A program made the position numbers and the translations under genes. The notes under the pieces are model-generated. The model saw nothing but the letters and a program-made list of their open reading frames with translations. It was not told the origin of the DNA and searched no databases. From Cordylochernes scorpioides (taxonomy: Eukaryota > Arthropoda > Arachnida > Pseudoscorpiones > Chernetidae), in NCBI GenBank assembly GCA_030710605.1, contig CP092870.1, forward strand, positions 96,686,592-96,750,591: a DNA stretch of 64,000 nt, given 5' to 3'. Positions 22,113-34,985 of this stretch are shown in pieces (within the stretch, counting starts at the first letter, position 1; every line of letters begins with the position of its first letter).

Positions 22113-22689
22113 CTTAGCGAGTTTAAATTAACATAAAAGAGGTGCTAACACTAATATGTTTGTAGTTTTTTTTAGTTTTTTTTAGTTTGTTATTCTTATG
22201 AATTTTTTAAATATATTTTACTTAATTGTTTTTGTGGTGATAAAATTTGTAATAAATTGAATAATTAATCTATAAATATATAGATATTACTGTTTGTTAT
22301 CTGTTATATTTTTAAGAATAACTAATAAAAAAAACATCTTTAAACTAACAAAAACACTGAAAAAAACAAAAGTTCTGAAATTATTTTTTTTTCTAGAATT
22401 ACTTTTATAATTTAATTTTTAATAATCAAACAATGAAAGATAATTAAAATTTGTATGAAGATTTATTTATATTAGAATATCTAATATAATTTAATTTGTA
22501 TATTATGTTATATATAAAAAAAATATATCATAGAGCAAGCTCATATGAATTAATATAGTGTAGAAACTATATAACAAAATTATAACAGTGATTCTAATTT
22601 TAAAAAATTTAAGGAGCTAACTGATAATAATGATAACTTATATCAGTTAGATTTGATTAGATTAGCAAGCTAAATCTAAATTAATTATA

Positions 22690-25047
22690 ATAATAAATAG
22701 TTATTTAATTTTATAGTCCAGTTTTGTATTAAAATTATCTTCACTATTATGATCATTTAAATACAAATTATAAAATTTGTAAAATGTTATTAATTTGTAG
22801 ATAGAGAGAGAAAAAAAAAAAAAAATCCATTACTTCTTTTACATCCTCAAGTTAATTATATATTTATAATTAATAACAATAAAAAAAATTAACAAAGTAA
22901 CGTCTATTACATCGGCTTTTACACGTCATTCAGACATACTCTAATCCTATATATAGAATAATCGAAGAGATAATATATATAATAGTTAGAAAAAAGAGAG
23001 AAAGACAGAACCATGCACTTTTAATCAAACTAATAATAAGGGAAAAAAAAAAGAGTTTTATAAAGAAGGTAGATAAAATTGTTAGTATATATATATATTT
23101 TTTTATGATTTTATGTTTTATCCTTTTTTTTTTTTTTAAAGATTTTTAAAGGTTTTTTTATTTTATAATATGATTATAAATAGTTGTATTTAGTAATATA
23201 TCTATAGTATGAATTAACATTTGTTATTAGTTTGGATATTATGTTTTGAAACCCTAATGGTAGACCAGACATACACAAAAAACTTTAAATTGAAATAAAT
23301 TGGAAAAAGAGATCTGCTGAAACGGGGATCATCAGATAAAATTTCAGCGACATTTCAACCCCTCCTTTATTATGTCATAGATCTCTTTTAAACCGTATTT
23401 TATGTGTTAATATTAAGTTGTTTCAGTGAAATATTTAAATGAACATATAACAGATACCAGTGTTAACAAATTCAAACTGTAAACCTACCTTGACCGCTGC
23501 TTCCTCCATTGTGTATATCTATTTCTGGCTTGCACATGTCGCGGGAGGGGAATGTCCCCCCACATTTCAAATTTAGACCATTTCTTCAGAATTTTTTTGA
23601 ACAACAAGAAAATTAAAGAAGATAGGAAAAATAGTTAAAGGAAGAAAGCTAAGTTTTATAATCTTTACAGATAGTTATATCAAAATAACTGATTTAACAC
23701 TTAATCATCTTTTAATATTCCTTTAAAAAGGCAAATTATAAGAGTTTAATAAAGCTATTAATTGTGCAAATTCATCTTTATTTAACTTCCATTTTCCTCC
23801 CCAGAAATTGGAGATTAAACAAAAATGAAATATATACTTTAAAACTTTAAAAATCTTGTGAAAAAATCTTTTAATCAGTTATTTAATAAAAGTTTAATTA
23901 ACTGTTAAAGATTATAAATTTGTTTTAGTTAATATTAAGAGAAATTATAGAAAGTTGATTTCATAAATGGATATTTCCATTTATTTTTTTTTAAATATTT
24001 TATAATTGATATACTGTTGAAATATTTTACTTGTTTGATACTAAATTTGTTTTTAATAAATTCCATGTTTAAATTTTTAACATCTTCTATGAAATTATCT
24101 AATATATTATTTATTCTATAAAATCTTAGAAACTGACCATAATATATACCTTTACAGCAATTTAATGATATATTAGAATTCATATTACAGTATTTTATAA
24201 TATTGAAATTATAATTACTCTTTTTATTATAAACTCTAACAGCACTATTTGTAAGGTCTATATTCAAGTCTAAAAAGTTAACTTTTTTGTTTCTATAAAT
24301 TTTTTCATTGTTCTTAAGTTTCAAGTATTTAGGATATATTTCAGGTATTAATTTTTTAAACAGTGGATTATTAAATATTATTATGTCATCTACATATCGG
24401 AATATTTGCCAATTAATATTATTTTGTAGAAAGTATTCTCTTTCGTACCAGAACAATATTAAATTTGCTAGTAACGGACTAGAAGAAGTACCCATGGGAA
24501 CGCCTTCTGATTGAATATATATTTTATTTTTAAATTCTATATAGTTAAAATTTAAAAATGTTTCCAGTAGAGTTTTTGCTGTTTTAAGATCTAATTTAAA
24601 TGTTTTATATTTGTTATGAATAATTTTAATGTAGAAAGTTTTGTCATTAATTAATTCATTAAATAAATTGGTTATTTTATTATTTAGATCTCTTAAATTT
24701 ATTTTAGAATATAGGTCCTCAAAGTCAAATGTGTGTACTGTTTCAATATTTGTCCAATTGTTCATTAAATAATTAATGATTTTTTTATTTGAGTCGATAA
24801 ATTTATAATTATATTTATTAGTTAATTTATTTATAATAAATTGTAGTGTTGAGGCTAATTGTATATCAATATTTTTTATGACTGAATTTATACCAGATGT
24901 GATTGTTCTGAAAGAAATAGGTTTTTTGTGTAGTTTAGGAATTATATAGAACTTTGGTATGTTTGGATTTTTGTGGTTATTATAAATTTTTAGTGAATTT
25001 TCAACATTTTTGATGTCTTTTTTGATTTTTGTGCCTGTAGTTCTAGC
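22690..25047 (-). mobile_element. Penelope-like element, unit 3, 5'-truncated
   Basis: Head-to-tail with unit 2. It stops inside the RT region at 'gtagttctagca' (about 25047), where an inverted unit begins. Confidence 0.85.
23935..25047 (-). pseudogene. Penelope-like polyprotein, copy 3, C-terminal part only
   Basis: Retains the RT from ARTTGT onward, including motif A, GVPMGTSSSP, YVDD and the C-terminal tail, ending at the same stop. The nuclease and N-terminal half are missing. The frame is unbroken within what remains. Confidence 0.8.
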
Positions 25048-25075
25048 ACCTGTAGTTCTTTAATAATCCACTGTT
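25040..25075. other. Inversion junction at the centre of the palindromic array
   Basis: The minus-strand unit 3 ends and the plus-strand unit 4 begins here. The 11-mer cctgtagttct occurs twice, separated by 'agca', right at the join. Both partners are 5'-truncated at different ORF positions (unit 3 in ARTTG, unit 4 at NNPLFKK). Confidence 0.75.
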
Positions 25076-25499
25076 TAAAAAATTAATACCTGAAATATAT
25101 CCTAAATACTTGAAACTTAAGAACAATGAAAAAATTTATAGAAACAAAAAAGTTAACTTTTTAGACTTGAATATAGACCTTACAAATAGTGCTGTTAGAG
25201 TTTATAATAAAAAGAGTAATTATAATTTCAATATTATAAAATACTGTAATATGAATTCTAATATATCATTAAATTGCTGTAAAGGTATATATTATGGTCA
25301 GTTTCTAAGATTTTATAGAATAAATAATATATTAGATAATTTCATAGAAGATGTTAAAAATTTAAACATGGAATTTATTAAAAACAAATTTAGTATCAAA
25401 CAAGTAAAATATTTCAACAGTATATCAATTATAAAATATTTAAAAAAAAATAAATGGAAATATCCATTTATGAAATCAACTTTCTATAATTTCTCTTAA
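25063..25499 (+). pseudogene. Penelope-like polyprotein, copy 4, C-terminal stub
   Basis: Starts after the YVDD motif (NNPLFKK) and continues in frame through YPKYLKLKNN to the normal stop. No catalytic residues remain. Confidence 0.75.
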
Positions 25500-26752
25500 T
25501 ATTAACTAAAACAAATTATAATCTTTAACAGTTAATTAAACTTTTATTAAATAACTGATTAAAAGATTTTTTCACAAGATTTTTAAAGTTTTAAAGTATA
25601 TATTTCATTTTTGTTTAATCTCCAATTTCTGGGGAGGAAAATGGAAGTTAAATAAAGATGAATTTGCACAATTAATAGCTTTATTAAACTCTTATAATTT
25701 GCCTTTTTAAAGGAATATTAAAAGATGATTAAGTGTTAAATCAGTTATTTTGATATAACTATCTGTAAAGATTATAAAACTTAGCTTTCTTCCTTTAACT
25801 ATTTTTCCTATCTTCTTTAATTTTCTTGTTGTTCAAAAAAATTCTGAAGAAATGGTCTAAATTTGAAATGTGGGGGGACATTCCCCTCCCGCGACATGTG
25901 CAAGCCAGAAATAGATATACACAATGGAGGAAGCAGCGGTCAAGGTAGGTTTACAGTTTGAATTTGTTAACACTGGTATCTGTTATATGTTCATTTAAAT
26001 ATTTCACTGAAACAACTTAATATTAACACATAAAATACGGTTTAAAAGAGATCTATGACATAATAAAGGAGGGGTTGAAATGTCGCTGAAATTTTATCTG
26101 ATGATCCCCGTTTCAGCAGATCTCTTTTTCCAATTTATTTCAATTTAAAGTTTTTTGTGTATGTCTGGTCTACCATTAGGGTTTCAAAACATAATATCCA
26201 AACTAATAACAAATGTTAATTCATACTATAGATATATTACTAAATACAACTATTTATAATCATATTATAAAATAAAAAAACCTTTAAAAATCTTTAAAAA
26301 AAAAAAAAAGGATAAAACATAAAATCATAAAAAAATATATATATATATACTAACAATTTTATCTACCTTCTTTATAAAACTCTTTTTTTTTCCCTTATTA
26401 TTAGTTTGATTAAAAGTGCATGGTTCTGTCTTTCTCTCTTTTTTCTAACTATTATATATATTATCTCTTCGATTATTCTATATATAGGATTAGAGTATGT
26501 CTGAATGACGTGTAAAAGCCGATGTAATAGACGTTACTTTGTTAATTTTTTTTATTGTTATTAATTATAAATATATAATTAACTTGAGGATGTAAAAGAA
26601 GTAATGGATTTTTTTTTTTTTTTTTTCTCTCTCTATCTACAAATTAATAACATTTTACAAATTTTATAATTTGTATTTAAATGATCATAATAGTGAAGAT
26701 AATTTTAATACAAAACTGGACTATAAAATTAAATAACTATTTATTATTATAA
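25063..26752 (+). mobile_element. Penelope-like element, unit 4, 5'-truncated, inverted
   Basis: Plus-strand copy holding the last 145 or so codons, the 3' region, a leader exon (25924-25944, MEEAAVK then GTAGGT) and the hairpin. It leads directly into unit 5, for which it would provide the start codon. Confidence 0.85.
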
Positions 26753-27323
26753 TTAATTTAGATTTAGCTTGCTAATCTAATCAAATCTAACTGATATAAG
26801 TTATCATTATTATCAGTTAGCTCCTTAAATTTTTTAAAATTAGAATCACTGTTATAATTTTGTTATATAGTTTCTACACTATATTAATTCATATGAGCTT
26901 GCTCTATGATATATTTTTTTTATATATAACATAATATACAAATTAAATTATATTAGATATTCTAATATAAATAAATCTTCATACAAATTTTAATTATCTT
27001 TCATTGTTTGATTATTAAAAATTAAATTATAAAAGTAATTCTAGAAAAAAAAATAATTTCAGAACTTTTGTTTTTTTCAGTGTTTTTGTTAGTTTAAAGA
27101 TGTTTTTTTTATTAGTTATTCTTAAAAATATAACAGATAACAAACAGTAATATCTATATATTTATAGATTAATTATTCAATTTATTACAAATTTTATCAC
27201 CACAAAAACAATTAAGTAAAATATATTTAAAAAATTCATAAGAATAACAAACTAAAAAAACTAAAAAAAACTACAAACATATTAGTGTTAGCACCTCTTT
27301 TATGTTAATTTAAACTCGCTAAG

Positions 27324-29784
27324 AATTGCCTAAGAAAAAATTGTCAAACTTGTCCCTCTCTTAAGAACCATGACACTTTTCAAACAACTAGTTGTAAATT
27401 AGTGAATACTATTTATAAATTAACATGCCAAATTTGTCAACTATCATATATAGGACAAACTTGTAACCCATTAAATATACGAATAAACCTACATAGAAAC
27501 CACGCTAAAAAATCAATTGGTAATATATATATGAAAGAACACAATCAATTACATACTTTTAACAACTTTAAGATAGAAATACTAGACATATGTCAAAACA
27601 AAAAACAACGACTATTATTAGAAAACAACTACATTTATAAACACAACACATTATTCCCTTATGGACTTAACGACGAATTAAACTACACATACAAACCACA
27701 AACAGAAGAAATTTCAACTTATGAAATCAGTTGCAAATATAAAAATGAATTTAAAACTAAACCTAATAAAACTAGAGGTAAAACTACAAATAAATTAGGT
27801 TACATTGAATTTGAAGAATTACTGGACCCAAAACAAATGTACACTAACAACTTCGTCGATAAATTTATTAAAACATTATTTAAACTAAATAATAATAAAT
27901 TTATCAAACTCATAGAATATATTAAAATTCATAATCTGACTAACAGATTAATAGATATCACACACGACATCTTTAAATACAGAAAAATTAAACAAAATAC
28001 TAATAACATTAATATTATCATTAAATTTAATAACAATTTATTTAATCATATTAAATTTAATGATATTTTTAATAACCAAATCATCAATAATCTTTTCCCT
28101 ATAAAAAATTTAAATTTTAAAACAATCTGGAGATACAATAAAAATATAGGTAATTTAGTTTGCAATTATAACCAATTTATTAATAATTTGGCAAATTTTA
28201 AAAAAATTAAATGTAATTGCAACAACTATATTGATAAATATAAGTACTCAGGTCATATATTAACTAGCAACTTTTCTTTTTTAAATCCAGAATATCAAGA
28301 AATTTTAAATAAAGGGTATAAATATATACCTCAAATTAAACACAATTATAATAATACAATTAAATCTATATTAAAAGATATAGATATTTTCATAAATAAA
28401 ACTAGTATAAAATACAGTATTCCAGAATTTACTTTTCTGGAATGGAAACATAATATTAAAAAGGAAATTTTAAATTATTATAATAATACACTTAAATACA
28501 CAAAACCCAATTCAGACATTCCTTCTTTCAAAGAAAATATAATTAATTTACAGAAGGACTATATTATCACTCCTATAGATAAATGTCCCAATAATTTATC
28601 TTTAATTTGTAAAAATCTATACCACGATATACTAAAAAAGGAAATTGATAATAATCATAAATACACTTTTGCTAGAACTACAGGCACAAAAATCAAAAAA
28701 AGACATCAAAAATGTTGAAAATTCACTAAAAATTTATAATAACCACAAAAATCCAAACATACCAAAGTTCTATATAATTCCTAAACTACACAAAAAACCT
28801 ATTTCTTTCAGAACAATCACATCTGGTATAAATTCAGTCATAAAAAATATTGATATACAATTAGCCTCAACACTACAATTTATTATAAATAAATTAACTA
28901 ATAAATATAATTATAAATTTATCGACTCAAATAAAAAAATCATTAATTATTTAATGAACAATTGGACAAATATTGAAACAGTACACACATTTGACTTTGA
29001 GGACCTATATTCTAAAATAAATTTAAGAGATCTAAATAATAAAATAACCAATTTATTTAATGAATTAATTAATGACAAAACTTTCTACATTAAAATTATT
29101 CATAACAAATATAAAACATTTAAATTAGATCTTAAAACAGCAAAAACTCTACTGGAAACATTTTTAAATTTTAACTATATAGAATTTAAAAATAAAATAT
29201 ATATTCAATCAGAAGGCGTTCCCATGGGTACTTCTTCTAGTCCGTTACTAGCAAATTTAATATTGTTCTGGTACGAAAGAGAATACTTTCTACAAAATAA
29301 TATTAATTGGCAAATATTCCGATATGTAGATGACATAATAATATTTAATAATCCACTGTTTAAAAAATTAATACCTGAAATATATCCTAAATACTTGAAA
29401 CTTAAGAACAATGAAAAAATTTATAGAAACAAAAAAGTTAACTTTTTAGACTTGAATATAGACCTTACAAATAGTGCTGTTAGAGTTTATAATAAAAAGA
29501 GTAATTATAATTTCAATATTATAAAATACTGTAATATGAATTCTAATATATCATTAAATTGCTGTAAAGGTATATATTATGGTCAGTTTCTAAGATTTTA
29601 TAGAATAAATAATATATTAGATAATTTCATAGAAGATGTTAAAAATTTAAACATGGAATTTATTAAAAACAAATTTAGTATCAAACAAGTAAAATATTTC
29701 AACAGTATATCAATTATAAAATATTTAAAAAAAAATAAATGGAAATATCCATTTATGAAATCAACTTTCTATAATTTCTCTTAA
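27324..29784 (+). pseudogene. Penelope-like polyprotein, copy 5, one-base frameshift
   Basis: Full-length coding region with the complete GIY-YIG domain and RT. A run of seven A at about 28696-28702 (six expected) shifts the frame after TKIKK. The second frame resumes with DIKNVENSLK and carries motif A, GVPMGTSSSP and YVDD to the stop. The leader exon in unit 4 and the acceptor before 27324 are in the same relation as for copy 1. Confidence 0.8.
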
Positions 29785-30454
29785 TATTAACTAAAACAAA
29801 TTTATAATCTTTAACAGTTAATTAAACTTTTATTAAATAACTGATTAAAAGATTTTTTCACAAGATTTTTAAAGTTTTAAAGTACAGGGTGATCCAAAAG
29901 TCCCGCACAACTTTAAAAATTAATAACTCCGCGAATATTTGCGCTAGAGCAATGCGGTAAACACCATTGTGTTCAGGATGCAATGGGATTTTTTATGGCA
30001 AATAATGAAAAATTCGAAATTGATTTTAGTTACAACTTTATTTGCTAGATGGCGCTCTACCAGAATCAGCAATTCAGCGGCCAAATTGTTTGATAAATTG
30101 AAAAATATAACTGAACGACACGTATTTTTCCTTTTTGAATACCAGGAAAGAATCCAAATAATATCAAATGATAAATTAATAAAACACCATTTCGCCAAAA
30201 GTTAGAAGAAATGGTTAACGATTTTTAAATACAATCTGAGATATGTAAAATAGGTATATGCAAATTAAAACATGTAGCAAAAAAAAATGATATTTCAGAT
30301 GCGGTTTGCTGGAATCCTCTCAGCTATTTATATATCGAAAATAATAAATTTCTATTTTTTTTTTAATTCAACTCTCTCACAGTATCGATTATAGTTATTT
30401 TAATTCATTTAAAAAATATTTATCTATCTCTGATGATTTATTTTACTCTGGAAT

Positions 30455-30743
30455 GCCGCTGTTGTTTTTGTCGTGTCCAATAAAGAGCCTCAGATGTCTC
30501 CATGCATCTCTATCACAGCAGCAGCAGCATTGTCCACTATCTTGGGTGTGTAAAGCAGCTGCTCTGGGTCTATGTCAATTTTCTGCAAGGCTGCGGGCAT
30601 GAGAATATGTGGGTAGGTGTTAGTTCCACACCAGGACAGTTGTTGCATGTTCTATAGGTTCTTATGCCATCTGGATGTATTGTCATCCTTTATAATGTTT
30701 TGTTCTAAATCTTGTTATAGTTTTGTCATTTTTCTCTCGGAGT
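30455..30743 (-). pseudogene. LINE C-terminal tail and 3' end
   Basis: The minus strand reads CNNCPGVELTPTHIL, then ALQKIDIDPEQLLYTP, then IEMHGDI, the zinc-knuckle tail of arthropod LINEs. It ends with the repeated 3' terminus. Confidence 0.6.
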
Positions 30744-31260
30744 TTATTTCACATTTTGATCTTTTCTTATTTTTTGTTTAATTATCTTGTATTTTTCAAA
30801 AGCATTAGCGTCAAATAATGACATTTGTTCTTTCCTTTGGCTCAACCTTCTGGCTTTATTTGCAAATTCAACTGCCATTTCATTACCCCCGATCCCAACA
30901 CGGGCAGGAATCCATTGTAGAAAGCAGTTATTCTCCAATGATATCAGTTGAGTAAGTAACGGATGTATTTTCTGTGAGATTATAGTATTGCCCTTCTGAA
31001 TTGCTTCTAGATCGTATATGAAGTCGTTGTACGGTATATTATAATTCCTTCTGCTTGATGAGGGATGGTTGGTTAAGGCATATATCAAGAGCTTTCCAGA
31101 TAGCTGTCAGTTCACAAGTGAAGTTTGACGAAATCTTTCTTGCTCCTTCTTTGATTTTGATGTATGTTCCATCTTGCAGTATTATGTTAATTCCAGCCCC
31201 TCCATTACTTATGGTAAGGTCTGATGATCCATCTGTATATGCTGTTAAATAATTTATCTG
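30744..31260 (-). pseudogene. LINE RNase H remnant
   Basis: TAYTDGSSD...GGAGI (first catalytic Asp), FTCELTAIWKAL (Glu), and later FLQWIPARVGIGGNEMAVEFANKAR (last motif, in which the usual HxGxxGNE-type box has lost the His). Two frames are needed. Confidence 0.7.
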
Positions 31261-31639
31261 ATCTCATAAACCAATTGTGCCAAGTCCTTTCTTTTTAAGA
31301 ATGTTTTTGTTCTCTTTTTTATTGCAGGGTTCATTCAGGTTAAGATTGATGATTACATTTGATGGCAATGGGTAGGAAATATTGGTTATTCTCGAATTTG
31401 AAATTCATTATGTTTCATATTTATGCTCTTTCTAATATTGTTGTCGTACTGAAGTGTTGAAGATCTTTTGAGCCTTTCTTTTTGTGTCCAGTTTAAATAG
31501 GTTCTATGGGATATGTGTTCGGTTTCTTTAGTTTTTAAGCTATTGGTAAATTTTATTGTTTTTAATTGTCTTCTGCTTTCAAGTAGGTCTAGACCACATT
31601 CTCTCTGAATTTTCTAATTGCTGGTATTTGTATCAGTGA

Positions 31640-32160
31640 TTAATTTGGCCGCTTTTGCTTAAACACTGTCTAGTCTTTTTTTAGTGATGAATTTGAGGGA
31701 GCCAAGACGGGTGTTGCATATTCCATTATTGGCCTTATTAAGGTGATATATGTTGTTCTGAGAATTTTGAGTTTTGCTCCCCAATTTGTTCCACATAGCC
31801 TTCTCAGAATGTTTAGGTTTCTGGTAGCTCTATTTGAGGTGCTAATTATGTGTTCTGTAAATCGCAATTCCTCATCAAGTATCACACCTAGGTAATTAGG
31901 AGAACAAATTTCATCAATTATATGGTTGTTTATGCTTATTTTGGAGTTAAATTCATGCCCTTTTTCCTGTCAGTGAAGGAGACCTATAGGTTTGTGTTTA
32001 TTGGGTTTTTTGTCATTTTGAGTTTCATTGCCCACTTCTCATTGATGAGTTCAGTATTTTCTGATATTTCTATACTGCTACTTGTGTGCCATATGGCTAT
32101 ATAATCTGCATAACAGGCAACTTTTGTGTCTTCAGTGAGGTAAGGATGGATGTTGTTAAG
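31640..32160 (-). pseudogene. LINE reverse transcriptase, C-terminal remnant
   Basis: Shows the degenerate catalytic box as ACYADYIAIW, where YADD would be expected, so the second catalytic Asp is changed to Tyr. Next come the thumb-region motifs YLGVILDEELRFTEHI and RATRNLNILRRL. Internal stops are present. Confidence 0.7.
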
Positions 32161-32162
32161 GT

Positions 32163-32865
32163 TGTGTCGTAATTAAATGTACAACAACTCAAACTTGACC
32201 ATGACTCTTTTTTTAGCTCTTATTCTTTTCGTTTGGCCAACAAAAAATGTCCAATTTATATACACATATATTCTTACATAATGAGACTTTAAAGTATGCA
32301 AATAATCTTCATCTATTTGCATACACAACACATCTCCCCCCTTAATAATACTCCAGTCGGTCTGGGGGTTTCCTGGCTCTCTGAGGTCTAGGACTGCGGA
32401 CGGGCACTTGCACAGCGGCAGGCTCCGGTTTAGGAGTGCAAGAAGGCACGTGCACAGCAACAGGCCCTGATCTAGGAGTGCAAGAGGGTACGTGCACAGA
32501 AGCAGTATCCTCCTTGTTTCCTGATGTAACCTCTGGAACCTCCTCTTCACTTTATTTCTGACTTCCACCTACAGGCTTCTCTCCTGATGTTCGAGGAAGT
32601 ATCAAATTTCTTGTCTCCACTTGTTTCTTTCTCACAGGTCGCAATTGATTGATATGCCTCTTATACACGACGTCCTTGCAACTTATAAGGTAGTGACGGT
32701 AGCTAAATAATTTCAAAATGGTACCTTTTTACCGTTTAGGTCCAGTTGCATAGTTGCGGAAATAAACCTCGCAAACTGTAGTAAACTGCTCCTGCCTTCT
32801 TACGGCCTCATGAAATACCTCTCGCGGATTTCCCATCTTGGTATAAATTCGAGAATCTTTATCTT
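32163..32865 (-). mobile_element. Ty3/gypsy 3' end: integrase tail, polypurine tract, short LTR
   Basis: The minus strand reads as a gypsy integrase C-terminus: VYFRNYATGP, then VVYKRHINQLRPVRKK, then a Pro-rich tail ending ARKPPDRLEYY. A GGGGGGAGA polypurine tract (about 32333-32341) follows. Next comes a TG...CA segment of about 170 bp (32163-32332, TGTGTTGTG to ACACA) that I read as the LTR. Several frame breaks are present. It replaced or interrupted the LINE RT region. Confidence 0.65.
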
Positions 32866-32875
32866 AAACTTTTCT

Positions 32876-33700
32876 TCATTTTTTGTCAATCGTTCTGTGA
32901 TTTAATTCTTCGTTGCACAGTTCTTCAAGCTTTTCTGTGAATTTTTTTTCCAGTGTTATTTTATTCTGTTGGAAATTCTCAATTTTGAATTTTATGGTTG
33001 TTAAGATTGGACTGTGGTCACTGATTGCACTTTTCGGAATTTTCCATTGTGTTGTAGTTGCAATGTTGTAATTTATCGCTGTGATGTCTATTGCGGATTC
33101 TGTGCCTGTGGACTTGGATAGATATGTGTTCTTTTCGTTATTTAGCGGTGTAAGGTCGAGGTCGGTTAGCATGTCCTCAACCTGCTGACCTTTGTTATAC
33201 TGGAAAGGTGATCCCCAAGTTGGTCTGTCGGCGTTAAAATCACCAAGTATGATTGCGATATCCGAAGACGCTTCACTTAATGTCTCTATCAGGCCTGTAT
33301 TGATGCTAGTATTATCGAGGTGATAAACATTTATGATCGGAATTGTTTTATCTGTAAGATAGATTTCTATTGCCTGAGCTTCTGTCGTGCTCTCTCTAGG
33401 CTTACTCTGATTATAGGCGATTCCCTTAAATTTGATTTCTAGAGTTTTAATCAAAACGGCAAGTCCTCCTCCGAATTTTCCCGGTCTGTCCTTTTGTAGT
33501 GTTGTATAATCTTTGATATTGAATCTCAGATTCTGATTCAATTTTGTCTCCTGAGGACAAGTAATATGTACATTGTTTTCAGGGAGAAGACAAGTCAGCT
33601 CTTTATTTTCCTCTGGGTGCCATTTATATTGAGTTGTAGTAGATTGAATTGTGTCCTCGTAGTAGATTTCTCATCATGAGCTCGAGCTGCAGCTCCTGAC
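32876..33700 (-). pseudogene. LINE endonuclease domain
   Basis: Apurinic-type endonuclease with CPQETKL (catalytic Glu), GGGLAVLIK, IILGDFNADRPTWGS (Asp/Asn) and AISDHSPI (Asp-His). It nicks the target site for reverse transcription. A stop separates the QETKL part from the rest of the upstream reading, and the downstream RT is lost after NHRTIDKK. Confidence 0.75.
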
Positions 33701-33756
33701 GCGGCAGTTACCCCGGACGCGGTAGCATTACTGGAGATATCAGTTTTGCTCTTCAT

Positions 33757-34985
33757 TTGAAAATGGGTGCCGTTGCAACGTTAGTCATCTTGGAAACGAA
33801 CCAGAATTTGGTCAAATATTCCAAGGGTCCAGGGGGGACCGCAAGGAGGTGTGGTCGGACTTCTCCCCTTCCCCCTGGAATGCCGTCACTACAGGATAAA
33901 GCACTCTTGGTGAATTCTTTTAATTGTGATTCAGAATCTGCCACTGAAGCTTTACGAGCGTTTCGTTCCTTTAAAGGTATTCGAAGCGGTAAAGGACCAA
34001 TGAGTTGCTACTCTCTAAAGCGATTGATTAAAAGTTTTGAGGAAACTGGATCTCTGGAAACAAAACCTCGGAGTGAAAGACCATCGACAGGCAAGCCAGT
34101 GGCTGTTACGGTTTTGCAGAATGCTGAAGCTATTGAAACGTTATCCACGTATGGAGAAGTAAGTGCTAGACAAGTTTCTCGACAAACGGGGATTTCGTAT
34201 GGAACAGTTTGGAGAGAACACACATTTAGAATTTTTCTATAAAAATACCCTAACAAAATTCAAAGTTTTCACGAGTTGAAAGTCAGCGATTTTGAGAAGC
34301 GTCAAGAATTCGCTGCATGGGTTTTCCGGCAAATTGATATTGATGAAAACTGGCTGTCAAATGTTCTAAGAACAGATGATGCTCACCTTTATCTAAAGGG
34401 AGAATTTAAAATTCAAAACTACCTCATTTTGGCAACAGAAAACCCTAGGATTTTTACAGAAATACCACTTCATCAGCACAGAGTTACAGTTTTGTTTGGG
34501 TTCACTTCTTCTTTTATTTTTGGGCCAATTTTCTTTGAAAAAATCAATGGAAGAACTTTTAAAACCGTTTTTGTAACTGGTGAACGTTATGTTCAACTTT
34601 TGAGAGAATAGGTTATTCCCATATTGCAGGACAGAGAAGCACTAAGCGAAATAACATTCATGCAAGATGGAGGACCTCCTTATATCTCCCGCGGTGCCAA
34701 ACAATTGCTGAAGGATACGTTCGGTGAAATTCGTTGATAAGTCGCCACTTTACATACCAGTGGCCTCCAATATCACCAGACTTGACGCCTTACAATTTCG
34801 ATTATGGGGGTACATTAAGTCGCGTTTTTATCGATGCCGGCCTACCACATTGGCCTTGTTGAAGGCTTCTATCAGATGGCACGTTTTATAAATTTCAACT
34901 GTTTAATTGTAACCATTCTCTCATCTATCGTCTGCAGGCGGTGTTTGAGAATGAAGGGCGCCACATTAAGCAAGGATTGTGACAT
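33757..34985 (+). pseudogene. Tc1/mariner-superfamily transposase with DUF4817-type HTH, broken
   Basis: Cut-and-paste transposase of the enclosing element. The HTH region shows ALRAFRSFKGI, MSCYSLKRLIKSFEETGSL, KPRSERPST and SARQVSRQTGISYGTVWRE. The catalytic region shows WLSNVLRTDDAHLYLKGEF (first Asp), PLHQHRVTVLFGFTS, FMQDGGPPY (second Asp) and WPPISPDLTPYNF in a shifted frame. The last box has Asn where the third acidic residue (Asp) is expected. In-frame stops occur at about 34240, 34609 and 34736. It ends near RLQAVFENEGRHIKQ. Inactive. Confidence 0.75.

Larger units (their letters stand above)
18407..22689 (-). mobile_element. Penelope-like element, unit 2
   Basis: Head-to-tail repeat of unit 1, almost identical by eye; most differences I see are homopolymer lengths. 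It also supplies the leader exon for unit 1. Confidence 0.85.
30455..33700 (-). mobile_element. Decayed LINE (Jockey/I-like, with RNase H)
   Basis: A minus-strand non-LTR retrotransposon in pieces: endonuclease (32876-33700), end of RT (31640-32160), RNase H (30744-31260) and C-terminal tail to 30455. The 3' end 'ctctttattggaca.gacaa' also occurs at 44200-44310. Most of the RT is missing where a gypsy fragment sits. Confidence 0.75.

Noticed and set aside
25860..25925. CTGAAGA...GAAATGTGGGGGG as another hammerhead upstream of the leader exon
   Set aside because: A stem III can be drawn (ATGT/ACAT), but stem II is weak and stem I strands do not pair.
29944..30205. Small ORFs in both orientations, repeated at 35771-35971
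   Set aside because: They fall in the inverted terminal repeats of the Tc1/mariner element, are in mirror positions and show no protein motif.
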